From the NCBI GenBank assembly GCA_963791225.1, contig CAWBRV010000008.1, forward strand, positions 1,302,001 to 1,366,000: a stretch of DNA of 64,000 nt. Reading direction: 5' to 3'. The notes beneath the pieces are model-generated. The model made no database searches, had not been told where the DNA came from, and was given only the letters and a program-made list of their open reading frames with translations. Position numbers and translations under genes: made by a program. This document shows, piece by piece, positions 43,088 to 51,933 of this stretch (its first letter is position 1; every line of letters begins with the position of its first letter). The DNA comes from PALSA-612 sp963791225 (GTDB taxonomy: Bacteria; Actinomycetota; Thermoleophilia; Gaiellales; Gaiellaceae).

Positions 43088-43890
43088 GATCGGCCCTCTG
43101 TCAGGACCCGGAGGGCTTGGTCGGCGGTCGTGACGATAAAGAGCGCGTCTGCCAATCGCCGGTCGCGGGCGATCGCCCCGTGGAGGCGTTCCGCCCGTCG
43201 CTCGTCCAGGGTTATCCACAGCACCCTGGGGAAAATGTCGTGCTCCGCCTGCTCAACCCCGGAGCGGTAATAGCTGTCGTACAGCCGGCACTTGTGGATC
43301 AGTGCAGGGATCGACTGGCTCGATCGGTCGATCTCGACGAACCAGCGCAGCTCGGTGTCGCCGACTCCGAGCGCCAGGTACAGGTCGGAGCGCAGCGTGA
43401 CGTTGCCGCCGAGGCTGGGCACTCGCCGCCAACAGCGAGGCTCTGGCTGCCAGTCGAGCACCGACAGGCTGCCGGAGCGATGCTTGGCAAGCAGGTCGAC
43501 GACCACTTGGCCGCCGGCCAGGGTGTGCTGAACGTACTTCTCGGTCGGCTCCGGGTACCAGCGATACCGACGAACCGAGCCGTCCAGCAGCCTCTCGCCG
43601 ACTGGGCCGAGTGCGTAGACGTAACCGTCCGAGCCGGCCCGGACTCCTCCGATCCGCCGGTCAAGCCGGATCAGCAGATAGTCACGGACGAGCCGGGCAA
43701 GTACGCGCCTGCAGCTGCGGGCGGCCGTTTCGGCAGTCGCGAATTTCTCTGGCGCGAAGTACAGGTTGCGAAGCTGATGGCCACTTGCCAGTCGTAGCTC
43801 GCCGACCATCTCAACGATTGCCACGTCCCGCTTGGCCAGTCGCTGCCGCAGACTGGCCAAGTCGACCTGCGTCAACCGCCGTACGCTCAT
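43084..43890 (-). CDS. Replication-relaxation family protein
   Basis: A 268-residue protein with an N-terminal winged helix (AIVEMVGELRLASGHQLRNLYF, then RRVLARLVRDYLLIRLDRRIGG) and a C-terminal endonuclease-like or catalytic fold (LYLALGVGDTELRWFVEIDRSSQS and the YYRSG helix), the pattern of the PF13814 replication-relaxation family. These proteins are found beside transfer ATPases in actinobacterial ICEs and plasmids and may nick or relax DNA at the transfer or replication origin. The start ATG 43890 is preceded by GAGGAGAGG. Confidence 0.8.
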   Translation of the reverse strand: MSVRRLTQVDLASLRQRLAKRDVAIVEMVGELRLASGHQLRNLYFAPEKFATAETAARSCRRVLARLVRDYLLIRLDRRIGGVRAGSDGYVYALGPVGERLLDGSVRRYRWYPEPTEKYVQHTLAGGQVVVDLLAKHRSGSLSVLDWQPEPRCWRRVPSLGGNVTLRSDLYLALGVGDTELRWFVEIDRSSQSIPALIHKCRLYDSYYRSGVEQAEHDIFPRVLWITLDERRAERLHGAIARDRRLADALFIVTTADQALRVLTEGRS

Positions 43891-44044
43891 GGCCGCCTCT
43901 CCTCGCCCCTTGAGAGGAGAAACAACAGCTGCGACAGCAGATGATGCGGCGCACCAAGAACGCCCAACCACCAATGCAAGCGCCGAGAACTCTCGGTCCA
44001 GCTCGACGTGACCGGACGGCGGACCGGAACAGAGGTGGTCCGGC

Positions 44045-46204
44045 TCATGACGAGCCTCGCGGACGTCGCGGACGCCCCCCGATGTCGTCACCGCTTTCAG
44101 ATCCGCCTTGACGCAGCAGTGAGCGGAGCTCATGGTCGACGGCATCCCGACTCAGCCCGTAACGCTGCCGTGAAGTTGCACGGACGGCTTGCTCGTCGCT
44201 CGCTGTCGGACTAGGCGGGAAGCTTCGTATGGATACCCACGGCTGCACGCTTCCTCCGGCGACGAGCTGGGCGTAGGCCTCGAACGCGCCCAAGCTCATG
44301 AAGTCGTCCGGGCCGAGCGTTCCGCCGCGGCTGGCGATGGCGCGGGCGTCTTCGATCGCGAGCTGGAAGCACACGCGGCTCCGGGCGTTCGACAGGACCG
44401 CCGAGCGGATCTGCGGCCGCAGCTGGCTCAAGTGCTGATGAGCCAAGGTCAGGCCGACGCCCAGACCACGCGCCTGCGTCAGCGCCTCGCCCAGGTCGGT
44501 CGGCAGGTTCAGGTAGTCCTGAAACTCGTCAATGAACACGAACACCGGATGGCGTCGCTCAGCCGCAACCGAGGAGCGCTCAAGGGCCGCCTGCCAGAGT
44601 TGCGCGACAACAAGGCTGCCGAGTAGCGCTGCTGCCTCGCTGCCCATCTGCCCTTTGGCGAGGTTGACGAGCAGGATTTTCCGCTCCGTGAATACCTGGC
44701 GAACGTCGAAGCGCGGCTCGGCTTGGCCAAGCACGGCGCGCAGATTCGCCCGAGAGAGGAACGGTCGGATTCGAGTCAGCGACGGCGCGATCGCCGCCGT
44801 CCGTTCAGCTTCCGACCAGGCCTCGAACTGCGCCCACGCTGGCTCCAGCACGATCGGCTCGTTCAGTCGACCGACGACCTGTCGGCGAAAGGCCGGGTTG
44901 CTGAGCAGCAACGGTAGGTGGACGAGCGTCGAGCCCGGGGTTCTGGCCAGCGTCGCCAGGGCGGTCCCGAGCAAGTCGTTCGTCCGAGGAGCCCAGCCCG
45001 GGTAGAGCTGGATGAAGACCGCAAGCACTTGGTCAGCCACGAGCTCCCTGGAGCGGCCATGAGCGCTGAGCGGGTTCAGGCCGACGACGGCCGTCTTGTC
45101 CGTCGGGTCGAGCAGTACGACATCGTCCAGACGGTCGACAGGTACGCGGCGCACTACGTCGGAGATCAGGTCGCCTTTCGGCTCGACGACCACGACCGAG
45201 CGTCCGGCCTTCATGTCCTGTTCAAGCAGATTCAGGATCAGGGTCGACTTGCCGGTGCCGGTCGGCCCGAGGACGTGCAGATGTCGCAAGGAGTCGGAGA
45301 TCGACAGCGCCACGGGCCGCTCTCGGCCGGGGAAGGTCGCCTGCCCAAGCACGCGGCCGCTAGTTGTGAGCGTGCGCGACGGCGGCTGCGGGTGGCTACC
45401 CGCCCGGACGACGGGCTGATCACTTGTCGGGCCAACCGGCCAAGCAGCAACGGCGACCACTTCGCCCGCGTTCAGCCGTAGTCGGACTCGCCATGGGTTG
45501 CGGAAGCTGTTGATGCTGGCGGTCGAGACGCGGCGCGCCCGGAAACGGACGTCCGGCGCTTCGGCCAGCCGGAGGGCATCAAGAACGTGACCGGCGAGTT
45601 GACGCTGACGTGGCACAGTCGAGGCCCGAACAGCGATCCGTCCCACGGCCTGCCAGACAGGCAGTCCGCGCTTCGCCCGGAGTGCGCCTCGGGCGTCCGC
45701 GTCAAGTTGATGATCCGCGCCAGTTACGGCATCAAGCAGCGCCGTGCCCCACGACTCGGCCATCGGCGTCTCCTGATTCCTGACCGAGCTCGGCGAGCGA
45801 ACACCGACAAGGAACCACTGCAGAACAAGCAACTCGCCCCGCTTCGGCGAGCTGAGCGCCGTCAGCAGCGTCCGGCTCGCAACCGGCGTGTTGTCGACCG
45901 ACAGCGGCCGAAGATGAGTGCTGAGTCGCAGATCAAGAACGAGTGAGGCCTCGACGGGATCGCGGCGATCAAGCTCTTCTATAAAGAGACCTGGAAGCGC
46001 CGTCCGAAGATGCTCGGACAGCGATTCGCTCCGGGAAGCCTGTACGCCGAGCCGATGCTCGACCATGCCGGCCGAGCCGACCGCTTCTAGAACGACCGGC
46101 GCCGAGGCCACGCTCGCCAGCAAACTGCTGAGCGCGCCCAGCTGGCCGAGGTCGACTTCGCGCGGCCAGCGCAGACGAAGCCACACAAGACTGTCGCGAT
46201 TCAC
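44045..46204 (-). CDS. TraG/VirD4-like conjugative transfer ATPase
   Basis: A 719-residue protein. An N-terminal region of about 250 residues with no clear family precedes the ATPase: Walker A GPTGTGKST (about 315-323), Walker B FVFIDEFQDY, and the TraG/TraD-like LAHQHLSQL and SRVCFQLAI. The C-terminal tail is basic (GGRPRRPRGSS). The family couples DNA to the export channel during conjugation; here no membrane helix is clear at the N-terminus, so the ATPase may dock on a separate membrane protein. The start overlaps the small upstream gene by four bases. Confidence 0.87.
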   Translation of the reverse strand: MNRDSLVWLRLRWPREVDLGQLGALSSLLASVASAPVVLEAVGSAGMVEHRLGVQASRSESLSEHLRTALPGLFIEELDRRDPVEASLVLDLRLSTHLRPLSVDNTPVASRTLLTALSSPKRGELLVLQWFLVGVRSPSSVRNQETPMAESWGTALLDAVTGADHQLDADARGALRAKRGLPVWQAVGRIAVRASTVPRQRQLAGHVLDALRLAEAPDVRFRARRVSTASINSFRNPWRVRLRLNAGEVVAVAAWPVGPTSDQPVVRAGSHPQPPSRTLTTSGRVLGQATFPGRERPVALSISDSLRHLHVLGPTGTGKSTLILNLLEQDMKAGRSVVVVEPKGDLISDVVRRVPVDRLDDVVLLDPTDKTAVVGLNPLSAHGRSRELVADQVLAVFIQLYPGWAPRTNDLLGTALATLARTPGSTLVHLPLLLSNPAFRRQVVGRLNEPIVLEPAWAQFEAWSEAERTAAIAPSLTRIRPFLSRANLRAVLGQAEPRFDVRQVFTERKILLVNLAKGQMGSEAAALLGSLVVAQLWQAALERSSVAAERRHPVFVFIDEFQDYLNLPTDLGEALTQARGLGVGLTLAHQHLSQLRPQIRSAVLSNARSRVCFQLAIEDARAIASRGGTLGPDDFMSLGAFEAYAQLVAGGSVQPWVSIRSFPPSPTASDEQAVRATSRQRYGLSRDAVDHELRSLLRQGGSESGDDIGGRPRRPRGSS

Positions 46205-46398
46205 GCCGCGTCCCTCTTGCCGGGTGGCGTCTGTTCGCGTTCAGCCTTGCGGCGCTTGTGCTCGGCCTCGGCTTCGGCCTCAGCCTGGGCTTGCGCCAGG
46301 TCGATCAAGGCCCGGGCGAGCCGCTTAACGTCAAGCTCGCTGCGCCGAACACCGCGCACACGGATGCGGCGCTCCCCGTTATGAAATGTCTTACTCAT
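46201..46398 (-). CDS. Small basic protein heading the transfer operon
   Basis: A 65-residue protein from ATG 46398, behind AAAGGAGGG. The N-terminal half is basic (GERRIRVRGVRRSELDVKRLARALIDLA), the C-terminal half is an alanine-glutamate coiled coil followed by a Lys/Arg tail. No family assigned. As first gene of the operon, four-base-coupled to the TraG-like gene, it may be an accessory transfer or relaxosome protein. Palindromes at 46498-46551 lie in its promoter region. Confidence 0.7.
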   Translation of the reverse strand: MSKTFHNGERRIRVRGVRRSELDVKRLARALIDLAQAQAEAEAEAEHKRRKAEREQTPPGKRDAA

Positions 46399-46497
46399 GG
46401 ACCCTCCTTTCCAGCTGCAAAGGGCCGACGGCATGACGAACACAAGCGCGCACAGCTGAGCTGTCCGGCTTGGTCGACTGAAAAGCTGCTCGGTCCT

Positions 46498-46517
46498 GTC
46501 CTGCGTTTACGCAGGAC
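46498..46517. promoter_or_regulatory. Operator-like palindrome, transfer operon, site 1
   Basis: GTCCTGCGTTTACGCAGGAC is a 20-base perfect palindrome, 100 bases upstream of the first gene of the transfer operon. Its core CTGCG-T-TT-A-CGCAG matches the site before the repressor gene. Confidence 0.65.
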
Positions 46518-46537
46518 GAGCTACGTCCAGTAAAACA

Positions 46538-46551
46538 CTGCGCAAACGCAG
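46538..46551. promoter_or_regulatory. Operator-like palindrome, transfer operon, site 2
   Basis: CTGCGCAAACGCAG, one mismatch from a perfect palindrome, 37 bases from site 1 (centre to centre about 37). The pair of sites would allow cooperative repressor binding. Confidence 0.55.
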
Positions 46552-46614
46552 CGGTCAAGACGGGTTGCCGATTCCACAACGCCGACCGGAACAGCGACGT
46601 CTTCGGTGCCAGCA

Positions 46615-46785
46615 CTACCATCGGCCGCGGTACCAGCTGACGACCCGGAAGATCGCGAACGCGATCAACCCGCCCAGCAAGTACGGCACGACGGGCTCAA
46701 CCAGCTCGAAGATCAGCCTGATGCCTACGGCGAGGGCAACGACGACCGCGAGCCCCCGGATCACTGGGTTCTGATGGAGGTTCAC
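46615..46785 (-). CDS. Small membrane protein
   Basis: From GTG 46785 a 56-residue protein with two hydrophobic helices (GLAVVVALAVGIRLIFELV and YLLGGLIAFAIFRVV) and a basic tail (SWYRGRW). An alternative TTG start at 46821 is 12 codons upstream and would leave 16 bases to the divergent regulator start. No family assigned. It could be an accessory protein of the transfer machinery, but it is separated from that operon by its own promoter region. Confidence 0.6.
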   Translation of the reverse strand: MNLHQNPVIRGLAVVVALAVGIRLIFELVEPVVPYLLGGLIAFAIFRVVSWYRGRW

Positions 46786-46837
46786 GCAGAAATCGTCGGC
46801 CGCCCGAGAGTTTTTGAGCAAACGGCAAAATCAAGTC

Positions 46838-47530
46838 ATGGGCCGCCCGACGGATCCACCGCCGCTCGTACCCCGACGGCCAGCCACCGTCCTCGGCTGG
46901 ACGATGCGCAACATGCGACGACTCGCCGACTGGACGATCGAACGTACGGCCACGGAGTACGGCTGCAGCCCGAGCCATATCTCCCGCGTCGAACGCGGAC
47001 AGCCGGCCCCAAGCAGAGAACTAGTCCAGTTCTACGAGGACACCTTCGAAGGTGACGGGCTCCTGCACTCGCTCTACGAGGCAGTCACTCACATCCCGGA
47101 ACAGAATCGCCGCCGAACACGCGGGCGATCGAAGATTCGCACTCGGGCGGTACCGGGCGACGCCACCGCCTACGTGAACGAGACCATTCCAAGCGGCACT
47201 CTCATGACGCCCGGCCTGCTCTTCGTCAAGACATGGCGCATCCGTAACGTCGGCATCGTGCCGTGGCGGGGCCGCAGGCTCGAGCGCGAAGGTCCACTCA
47301 GCGGCCCGGGGCTCATCATGTCCTTCAGCCGGTCGGTCGAGATCCCGGACACCGACCCGGGCGAGACCTGTGAGATACAAGTGCCGTTGCGTGCACCCGG
47401 CTACGACTGCTCAAGCATCGCCTACTTCAAGATGACTGATGCCGATGGTTTTCTCTCCTTTCCCGATGAACACCAGCTCGGCCTCGATGTCGAGGTGTTG
47501 GTCAGACGAAACACACGCGGCGTCCAGTAG
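46838..47530 (+). CDS. XRE-type regulator with NBR1-like Ig domain
   Basis: A 230-residue protein. The N-terminal helix-turn-helix (about 15-60: MRRLADWTIERTATEYGCSPSHISRVERGQ) is followed by a linker and a beta-sandwich domain (about 105-225). That domain has the marks of the NBR1 central Ig-like domain: FVKTWRIRNVGIVPWRGR, then GLIMSFSRSVEI and GYDCSSIAYFKMTDADG. HTH-NBR1-Ig proteins occur in actinobacteria, usually with unknown roles. It may bind a protein or peptide through the Ig-like part and regulate the nearby hydrolase-membrane protein pair. ATG 46838 is the start. Confidence 0.75.
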   Translation: MGRPTDPPPLVPRRPATVLGWTMRNMRRLADWTIERTATEYGCSPSHISRVERGQPAPSRELVQFYEDTFEGDGLLHSLYEAVTHIPEQNRRRTRGRSKIRTRAVPGDATAYVNETIPSGTLMTPGLLFVKTWRIRNVGIVPWRGRRLEREGPLSGPGLIMSFSRSVEIPDTDPGETCEIQVPLRAPGYDCSSIAYFKMTDADGFLSFPDEHQLGLDVEVLVRRNTRGVQ

Positions 47531-47612
47531 CGAATGCTCGCATCGCGGCAGCTCATCGAGATAGGCTCGGCGGTGTGGAAGGTGGACTGGTCGCTTGTTA
47601 CAATAGCCACTA

Positions 47613-48440
47613 ATGACTACGACACTCATCCTCGCTCCTGAGCCCACGCGTATCAGCACACTCGACGCGGGTGTCTCAATTCTTGAATGGGTACCTCACG
47701 ACGTAACTTCCCGCACGGTCGTCCTCGTCCCGGGTTGGGGCGCTCATCCCCGCTATTACGGGGGTTTGATTCGAGCTCTCCTCACGGAGCGAGCACGCGT
47801 GATGTCGGCGTGGTCAAGTGGTCAAAACGGCGCTCCCCTAGATGCCCACTATCGTCACCTAGCCGACCTCTTTCTCCGTGCCCGCGCGACGAGTGAAGCG
47901 ACAGGTGTAGGCGCGGTCGCCGAAAGTCTAGGCGCGACATACCTTCTCTCCGACGATGTCCTGACCTCGACCGATCGAGCCGTTCTTCTCGCTCCGGGTC
48001 TCTTCCTACGCTGGCGTCAGATCGCTTCTCGTCCTGCGCTCCATGACTTCCTAACGCTGATTCGCGAAGGTCGGGTCCCGTTCACAGATTGGAGACTCGA
48101 TTCGGTATCGAACAATCCTGAACTCCGCGCCCTCGTCCACTCGTCCCAGCTAGCACCCCGGTACTCCGATCGTGCTTACGTGTGGCACGCCCTCAAAGCG
48201 GCCATCGGCGCGATCATCTCGCCATCGGCTCCAGGAGACACGTGGATAATCCAAAGCAAGGCCGACGAGCTCGTAAGTCCCTTTGGTGCAAAGCTTCTTG
48301 CCCGACGGCTCGGGAAGACTCGGTGCAGACTCACTCTGGTCTCGCACTCGGCTCATGGGATTCTCTGGGATCAAAACCAGGGCGCCGCACTTTCCTCCGA
48401 CATCGCAAAGTTTCTAGTGCCCGGGTCAGATGTTCACTGA
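47613..48440 (+). CDS. Alpha/beta hydrolase-like protein
   Basis: A 275-residue protein with an alpha/beta-hydrolase core: VVLVPGWG as oxyanion region, AVAESLGATYLL where the nucleophile elbow G-x-S-x-G is changed to A-E-S-L-G, a possible acid in SKADELVSP and histidine in VSHSAHGIL. A -10-like TACAAT at 47599-47604 stands so close to the ATG that the message may be nearly leaderless. It overlaps the next gene by eleven bases. Function unknown; base composition is lower in GC than in the core genome, a sign of transfer. Confidence 0.72.
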   Translation: MTTTLILAPEPTRISTLDAGVSILEWVPHDVTSRTVVLVPGWGAHPRYYGGLIRALLTERARVMSAWSSGQNGAPLDAHYRHLADLFLRARATSEATGVGAVAESLGATYLLSDDVLTSTDRAVLLAPGLFLRWRQIASRPALHDFLTLIREGRVPFTDWRLDSVSNNPELRALVHSSQLAPRYSDRAYVWHALKAAIGAIISPSAPGDTWIIQSKADELVSPFGAKLLARRLGKTRCRLTLVSHSAHGILWDQNQGAALSSDIAKFLVPGSDVH

Positions 48441-49632
48441 AGCTGATCTCAACGAGCTACGCACTTTTTCGATCAGTCGCTTCAACTACACGTGCCGACT
48501 TCTGCGGTCAGGCTCCCGGCGTGTCGCACTTCTGCCCCCCGTTATTGCAGGCCCCCTCCTTGTGGTTGCAACTTTCGCTTTCCTCTTTGGTCTCTGCGCT
48601 GGTGCCTCGGCCATCGAGGGCCGGTTTGGCTCGACGACGTTTACTTCAGACTTGAAGCAGCTCCTAAACCGAAAGGGAACTTACCCGCCAAGACCGATTC
48701 CGTTCCTCCGTGATTACGCCGCCCTAGCTATCGTCGTACTCGCGGCACTTAGTTTCGGCCACTTTACGAAACAGTGGACGCGGCTCGAGGCGATGCCGGC
48801 TCGTCTGGCAGAAGGAGGGCTTCTGAGAACCGATCGCATCTCTAGCGAAGTCTTTCGGCATTGGTTCGATGATCTAGCAGCCCGAAGCTGTCGCCGGCGT
48901 TGGGAAACGCTTGCGTTCACGATAAGCGTCATTGTCACGGGAGGGATTGCAGCCACGCTCCTCACCGGCGGTCTCTATCCCCTTTTGGATCATGGGAAAG
49001 ACGTCGGTGCTGTTCACTCCGAAGGATGGTGGGCGCGTCCGGCAAACGGTTGGCTTGGATTCTTGTCGTTCTTGTTCGTATTGTGGTTCTTTTTTTACGT
49101 TACTATCAGACATACGATCATGGGAACGCATGTGATGCTCTGGTTGAACCGCATACGATCGACGGTAAGAGCGACAACGGGAAAGAGCGAGTGGTTCGGA
49201 TATTCTGATCCATTTGCTGCTCCTGACCCGGCACTTGGCGAACTTCGCGGGGCAATCATCGACGTATTCGTGGCGATTCTCTTGGGTGCGTGTGCTGCCG
49301 CGTGCGCTGTCTACGCTATGGAGATCCCGCCCCAGCTTGCGGCGATCCTTGTCGTCTATCTGTTCTACAACTTGTGCGTCTTCTTAGTTCCGTGGCTCTA
49401 TCTCAATCGTCAGTTGTCGCGCAGCAAGTTTGAGATTGAAGCGAATGTGCTTGGCGAGCTTCGGAAACTCGCCCCAGTCGGGCAGGAACGCCCGCAGGGC
49501 GCCGATTGGCTGTGGGCTACGTACAGCCGCGCCGCTGATCTTCCGGAACGCGTCATCGACCGCCTCCCTGTGGGTGCGTTAGTGGCTCTGTATCTCATCC
49601 CTCTCGCAGGAATCATTCCCGCGTACAGGTGA
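48430..49632 (+). CDS. Multi-pass membrane protein of unknown function
   Basis: A 400-residue protein with about six membrane helices (about 35-60, 100-120, 165-190, 225-250, 290-315, 320-345), and a charged C-terminal domain before a last hydrophobic stretch (GALVALYLIPLAGIIPAY). There is a long cytoplasmic loop between helices 2 and 3 (QWTRLEAMPARLAEGG). No family was recognised. It is translationally coupled to the hydrolase-like gene, which suggests a membrane complex, perhaps a defence or export pair. Lower GC than the chromosome. Confidence 0.7.
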   Translation: MFTEADLNELRTFSISRFNYTCRLLRSGSRRVALLPPVIAGPLLVVATFAFLFGLCAGASAIEGRFGSTTFTSDLKQLLNRKGTYPPRPIPFLRDYAALAIVVLAALSFGHFTKQWTRLEAMPARLAEGGLLRTDRISSEVFRHWFDDLAARSCRRRWETLAFTISVIVTGGIAATLLTGGLYPLLDHGKDVGAVHSEGWWARPANGWLGFLSFLFVLWFFFYVTIRHTIMGTHVMLWLNRIRSTVRATTGKSEWFGYSDPFAAPDPALGELRGAIIDVFVAILLGACAAACAVYAMEIPPQLAAILVVYLFYNLCVFLVPWLYLNRQLSRSKFEIEANVLGELRKLAPVGQERPQGADWLWATYSRAADLPERVIDRLPVGALVALYLIPLAGIIPAYR

Positions 49633-49792
49633 AGGGCGACGGTGGGAGGAGACGGCCGGTCTGGTGTGTGGAGCTTGAGACCGGCTCGAGCAACACCGGA
49701 CAGTCCGCGACGACCAGCTGAAAGGCATCGCCGACGGGCTATGCCGCTCGTGCTCCGCGATTCGAATGGCAAGCCTTCCGCGACTGATTCGG

Positions 49793-50821
49793 CTACCGGC
49801 CTCGGAGCGCGAGAACGGAGTCACGGAGCTTGACCGGCTCAGCGACGTTATCTTCGTGCGGTAGCTCCACTCTTTCGCGAAGATCTTGCTGGCTTCCAAG
49901 CAACACCATGCCGTGTGCGAAGGTCATTCTGAACCCGTCTGTTTTGACCAGACTCGTATCCTTGACGAACGCGACTAGGGGATCGATGCCTTTCTCAGCC
50001 ACGCGAGCAAGGAAGGCCGGGCGATCGTCCGGCTCTAGTTGCGCTTCAGCGAACTGACGGGGCGCAAGATCGAGCTGCTGATCTTGGAGGGTGGCCTGGA
50101 GCGCGACAAGGTAGCGACCTTTGCGTTCGTCGCTCACAACGTCTGTGTTCACGAAGGCCTCGGCCGCAGCGACGAAGTCCGCTGTCGCCTTTGCCGGATT
50201 GAGCTTTAACCGGCAGCCGAGGAAGGTGTACAAAAAAAAGGTCGCGACGCCGGTGCCGTCGTCTCGTCCCCGCTGGTCATCTGATACGCGACCAAATAAC
50301 GACTGCGGATTACCAGGGTCACCAAGTTGGAAGAGCGACGTCTTGAAGATCTTGGTCTTGTCCGTGAGAGTGAGATCTCTGAGGTGTTGAAGGTTGACCA
50401 CCCTCCGGCCGCCTTCAGTTTCGATCCGCAGTCGCAAGCCTTCCTCGCGTTCCAACTTGAGCACCCCGATAGCTGAAGTGCCATCGACCATGCCGTTCAA
50501 GACAATGAGTAGCCCGGCGCTGTTACGCCGGTTCTGGCTGTTGCTGAGATGGACTGCGATTCTTTGCGAGGCCGCGACAAGGTGATCGCTGTCGGCAGTG
50601 ATCGTCTGAACCGCCTCACGGACGATTGCACTCCCTTCTGGATCAGCGACTACGTCGAGTCCTCGGTCTTCAAGGCTGCCCACGATCTTGCGCCGAAGGT
50701 AACGCCGCAAATCATCGTCGAGCTCGACGGGAGCATCGGTTAGAAGGACTTCCTCGTCCCGATCTGGCCGTGGGACGTCGTGGATAATGGCATTCCCGAC
50801 TGCAAAGCTCGAGACGTCCAA
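49793..50821 (-). CDS. YejK/NdpA-like nucleoid-associated protein
   Basis: A 342-residue protein of the 37-kDa nucleoid-associated family (PF04245 type): AIIHDVPRPDRDEEVLLTDAPVELDDDLRRYL at the N-terminus, SAGLLIVLNGMVDGTSAIGVLKLEREEGLRLR in the middle, and VATFFLYTFLGCRL, typical of YejK. The family binds DNA and is often carried by mobile elements, where it may be part of defence or chromosome organisation. The start ATG 50821 lies three bases after the stop of the upstream gene. Residues 335-342 are at the convergent region. Confidence 0.85.
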   Translation of the reverse strand: MDVSSFAVGNAIIHDVPRPDRDEEVLLTDAPVELDDDLRRYLRRKIVGSLEDRGLDVVADPEGSAIVREAVQTITADSDHLVAASQRIAVHLSNSQNRRNSAGLLIVLNGMVDGTSAIGVLKLEREEGLRLRIETEGGRRVVNLQHLRDLTLTDKTKIFKTSLFQLGDPGNPQSLFGRVSDDQRGRDDGTGVATFFLYTFLGCRLKLNPAKATADFVAAAEAFVNTDVVSDERKGRYLVALQATLQDQQLDLAPRQFAEAQLEPDDRPAFLARVAEKGIDPLVAFVKDTSLVKTDGFRMTFAHGMVLLGSQQDLRERVELPHEDNVAEPVKLRDSVLALRGR

Positions 50822-50824
50822 CCC

Positions 50825-51340
50825 TTAGCTCCCTTCCGGCTTGGCAATGGGGGCGTCCAAAGCTTCTCTCGCCGTCTTCAAAAATCCTTCGTTCGCTGTC
50901 TCAAAGCTCGCGAGCGCTTCCCGATGCCTGTTCTCCGAGTCAGCGCTTCCCACTGCCTCGAGCGTCGTGAGTACTGCGTCGTACGCGCTCATGACCGTGT
51001 GTTCGAACGGCAGCCGTAGTAGCAGGCGCTGCTTGAGGAGATGAACCTTTCTGGCCCACTCTCGGACCTCGGGGGGCTCGTCGCCACCGCGAGCAGCCTC
51101 TTCCCGCGCAACGCGCAGATTGGTCCCCCCTGATCCGAGCAGGACCGCCGCCTCGTCGATCAGATCCCGAAGATCGGCTCGACGCTTCGCTGCCTGGTCC
51201 TGCTCGAACTGTTGCCGGTTGGCCTTTCGTGTTGCCCAAGCGGTTGCCATCGGACCAATCACGCCTGAGACGCCGATTCCTACTACGGCGATGAGCGTAG
51301 CGTTGGACATGGAACCGAAGTCTTTACGATCCTTGGACAT
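50825..51340 (-). CDS. Membrane-anchored protein upstream of the nucleoid protein
   Basis: A 171-residue protein: an N-terminal helix (TLIAVVGIGVSGVIGPMATAWA) and then a helical cytoplasmic domain of about 140 residues rich in Glu, Arg and Ala. Start ATG 51340; ATG 51310 is possible. No family was recognised, though the helix-plus-QQFEQDQAAKRRADLRDL pattern resembles small anchored proteins common in actinobacterial accessory regions. It is four bases upstream of the YejK-like gene and co-transcribed with it. Confidence 0.6.
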   Translation of the reverse strand: MSKDRKDFGSMSNATLIAVVGIGVSGVIGPMATAWATRKANRQQFEQDQAAKRRADLRDLIDEAAVLLGSGGTNLRVAREEAARGGDEPPEVREWARKVHLLKQRLLLRLPFEHTVMSAYDAVLTTLEAVGSADSENRHREALASFETANEGFLKTAREALDAPIAKPEGS

Positions 51341-51450
51341 CTGTCACGCGCCATCTTGCTCGGAGCTCGCCGACGACAGGTCGGCCCGTCCGGCCGTCCG
51401 CTGCGAGTCTCAGGGATGGGTCGTCCGCTGGGCCTGCGAGAGTTAACAAA

Positions 51451-51900
51451 ATGACGAACGACGAAGCTTCCCGGCTGGTACGAACACTCATCGATGCCTT
51501 TCCGCAGGTTGAGCTGCGAGCGCGGACCGAGGAGATTTATGTTCGCTGGCTCGCCGATCTCGATCGCGGCCATGCCGAGGAGGCGATCGACCTTCTGATC
51601 GGCTCGTCGATGACTCTTCCCACAATCGGAGAGATCCGTCGGCTGGTCGTCGAGCATCAGTTCGGGATCCCGACGGCCGAGGAGGCTTGGGTCTCGGTCA
51701 ATGATCGCGACGTGGAGATTCACGATCTCACGCGGGAGGTGGTTCGCTCATTCGGTGGCTCGTTCAACATCCGCACCGCCGAAGAGCCCGGCATCATGCG
51801 CGCGCAGTTCCTCAAGGCGTTCGACGCGACACGCGAGCGCTACATGCGGGACGCGAACTCCGCCAGCTACCGGGGACGAAGGGACGCTCGAGCAGCGTAA
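51451..51900 (+). CDS. Phage-type replicative helicase loader-like protein
   Basis: A 149-residue protein. ASRLVRTLIDAFPQVELRARTEEIYVRWLADLDRGHAEEAIDLLIGSSMTLPTIGEIRRLV has the pattern of helicase loader/inhibitor proteins of the phage G39P type, including the TLPTIGEIR motif. Such proteins help load the phage replicative helicase. The remainder is charged and helical. No helicase gene follows; the next gene is a zinc-finger-like protein. This suggests a remnant of a phage or phage-satellite replication module. Confidence 0.7.
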   Translation: MTNDEASRLVRTLIDAFPQVELRARTEEIYVRWLADLDRGHAEEAIDLLIGSSMTLPTIGEIRRLVVEHQFGIPTAEEAWVSVNDRDVEIHDLTREVVRSFGGSFNIRTAEEPGIMRAQFLKAFDATRERYMRDANSASYRGRRDARAA

Positions 51901-51933
51901 GAAAACATCCGGCCCGACCTGCATCATGGGTTC

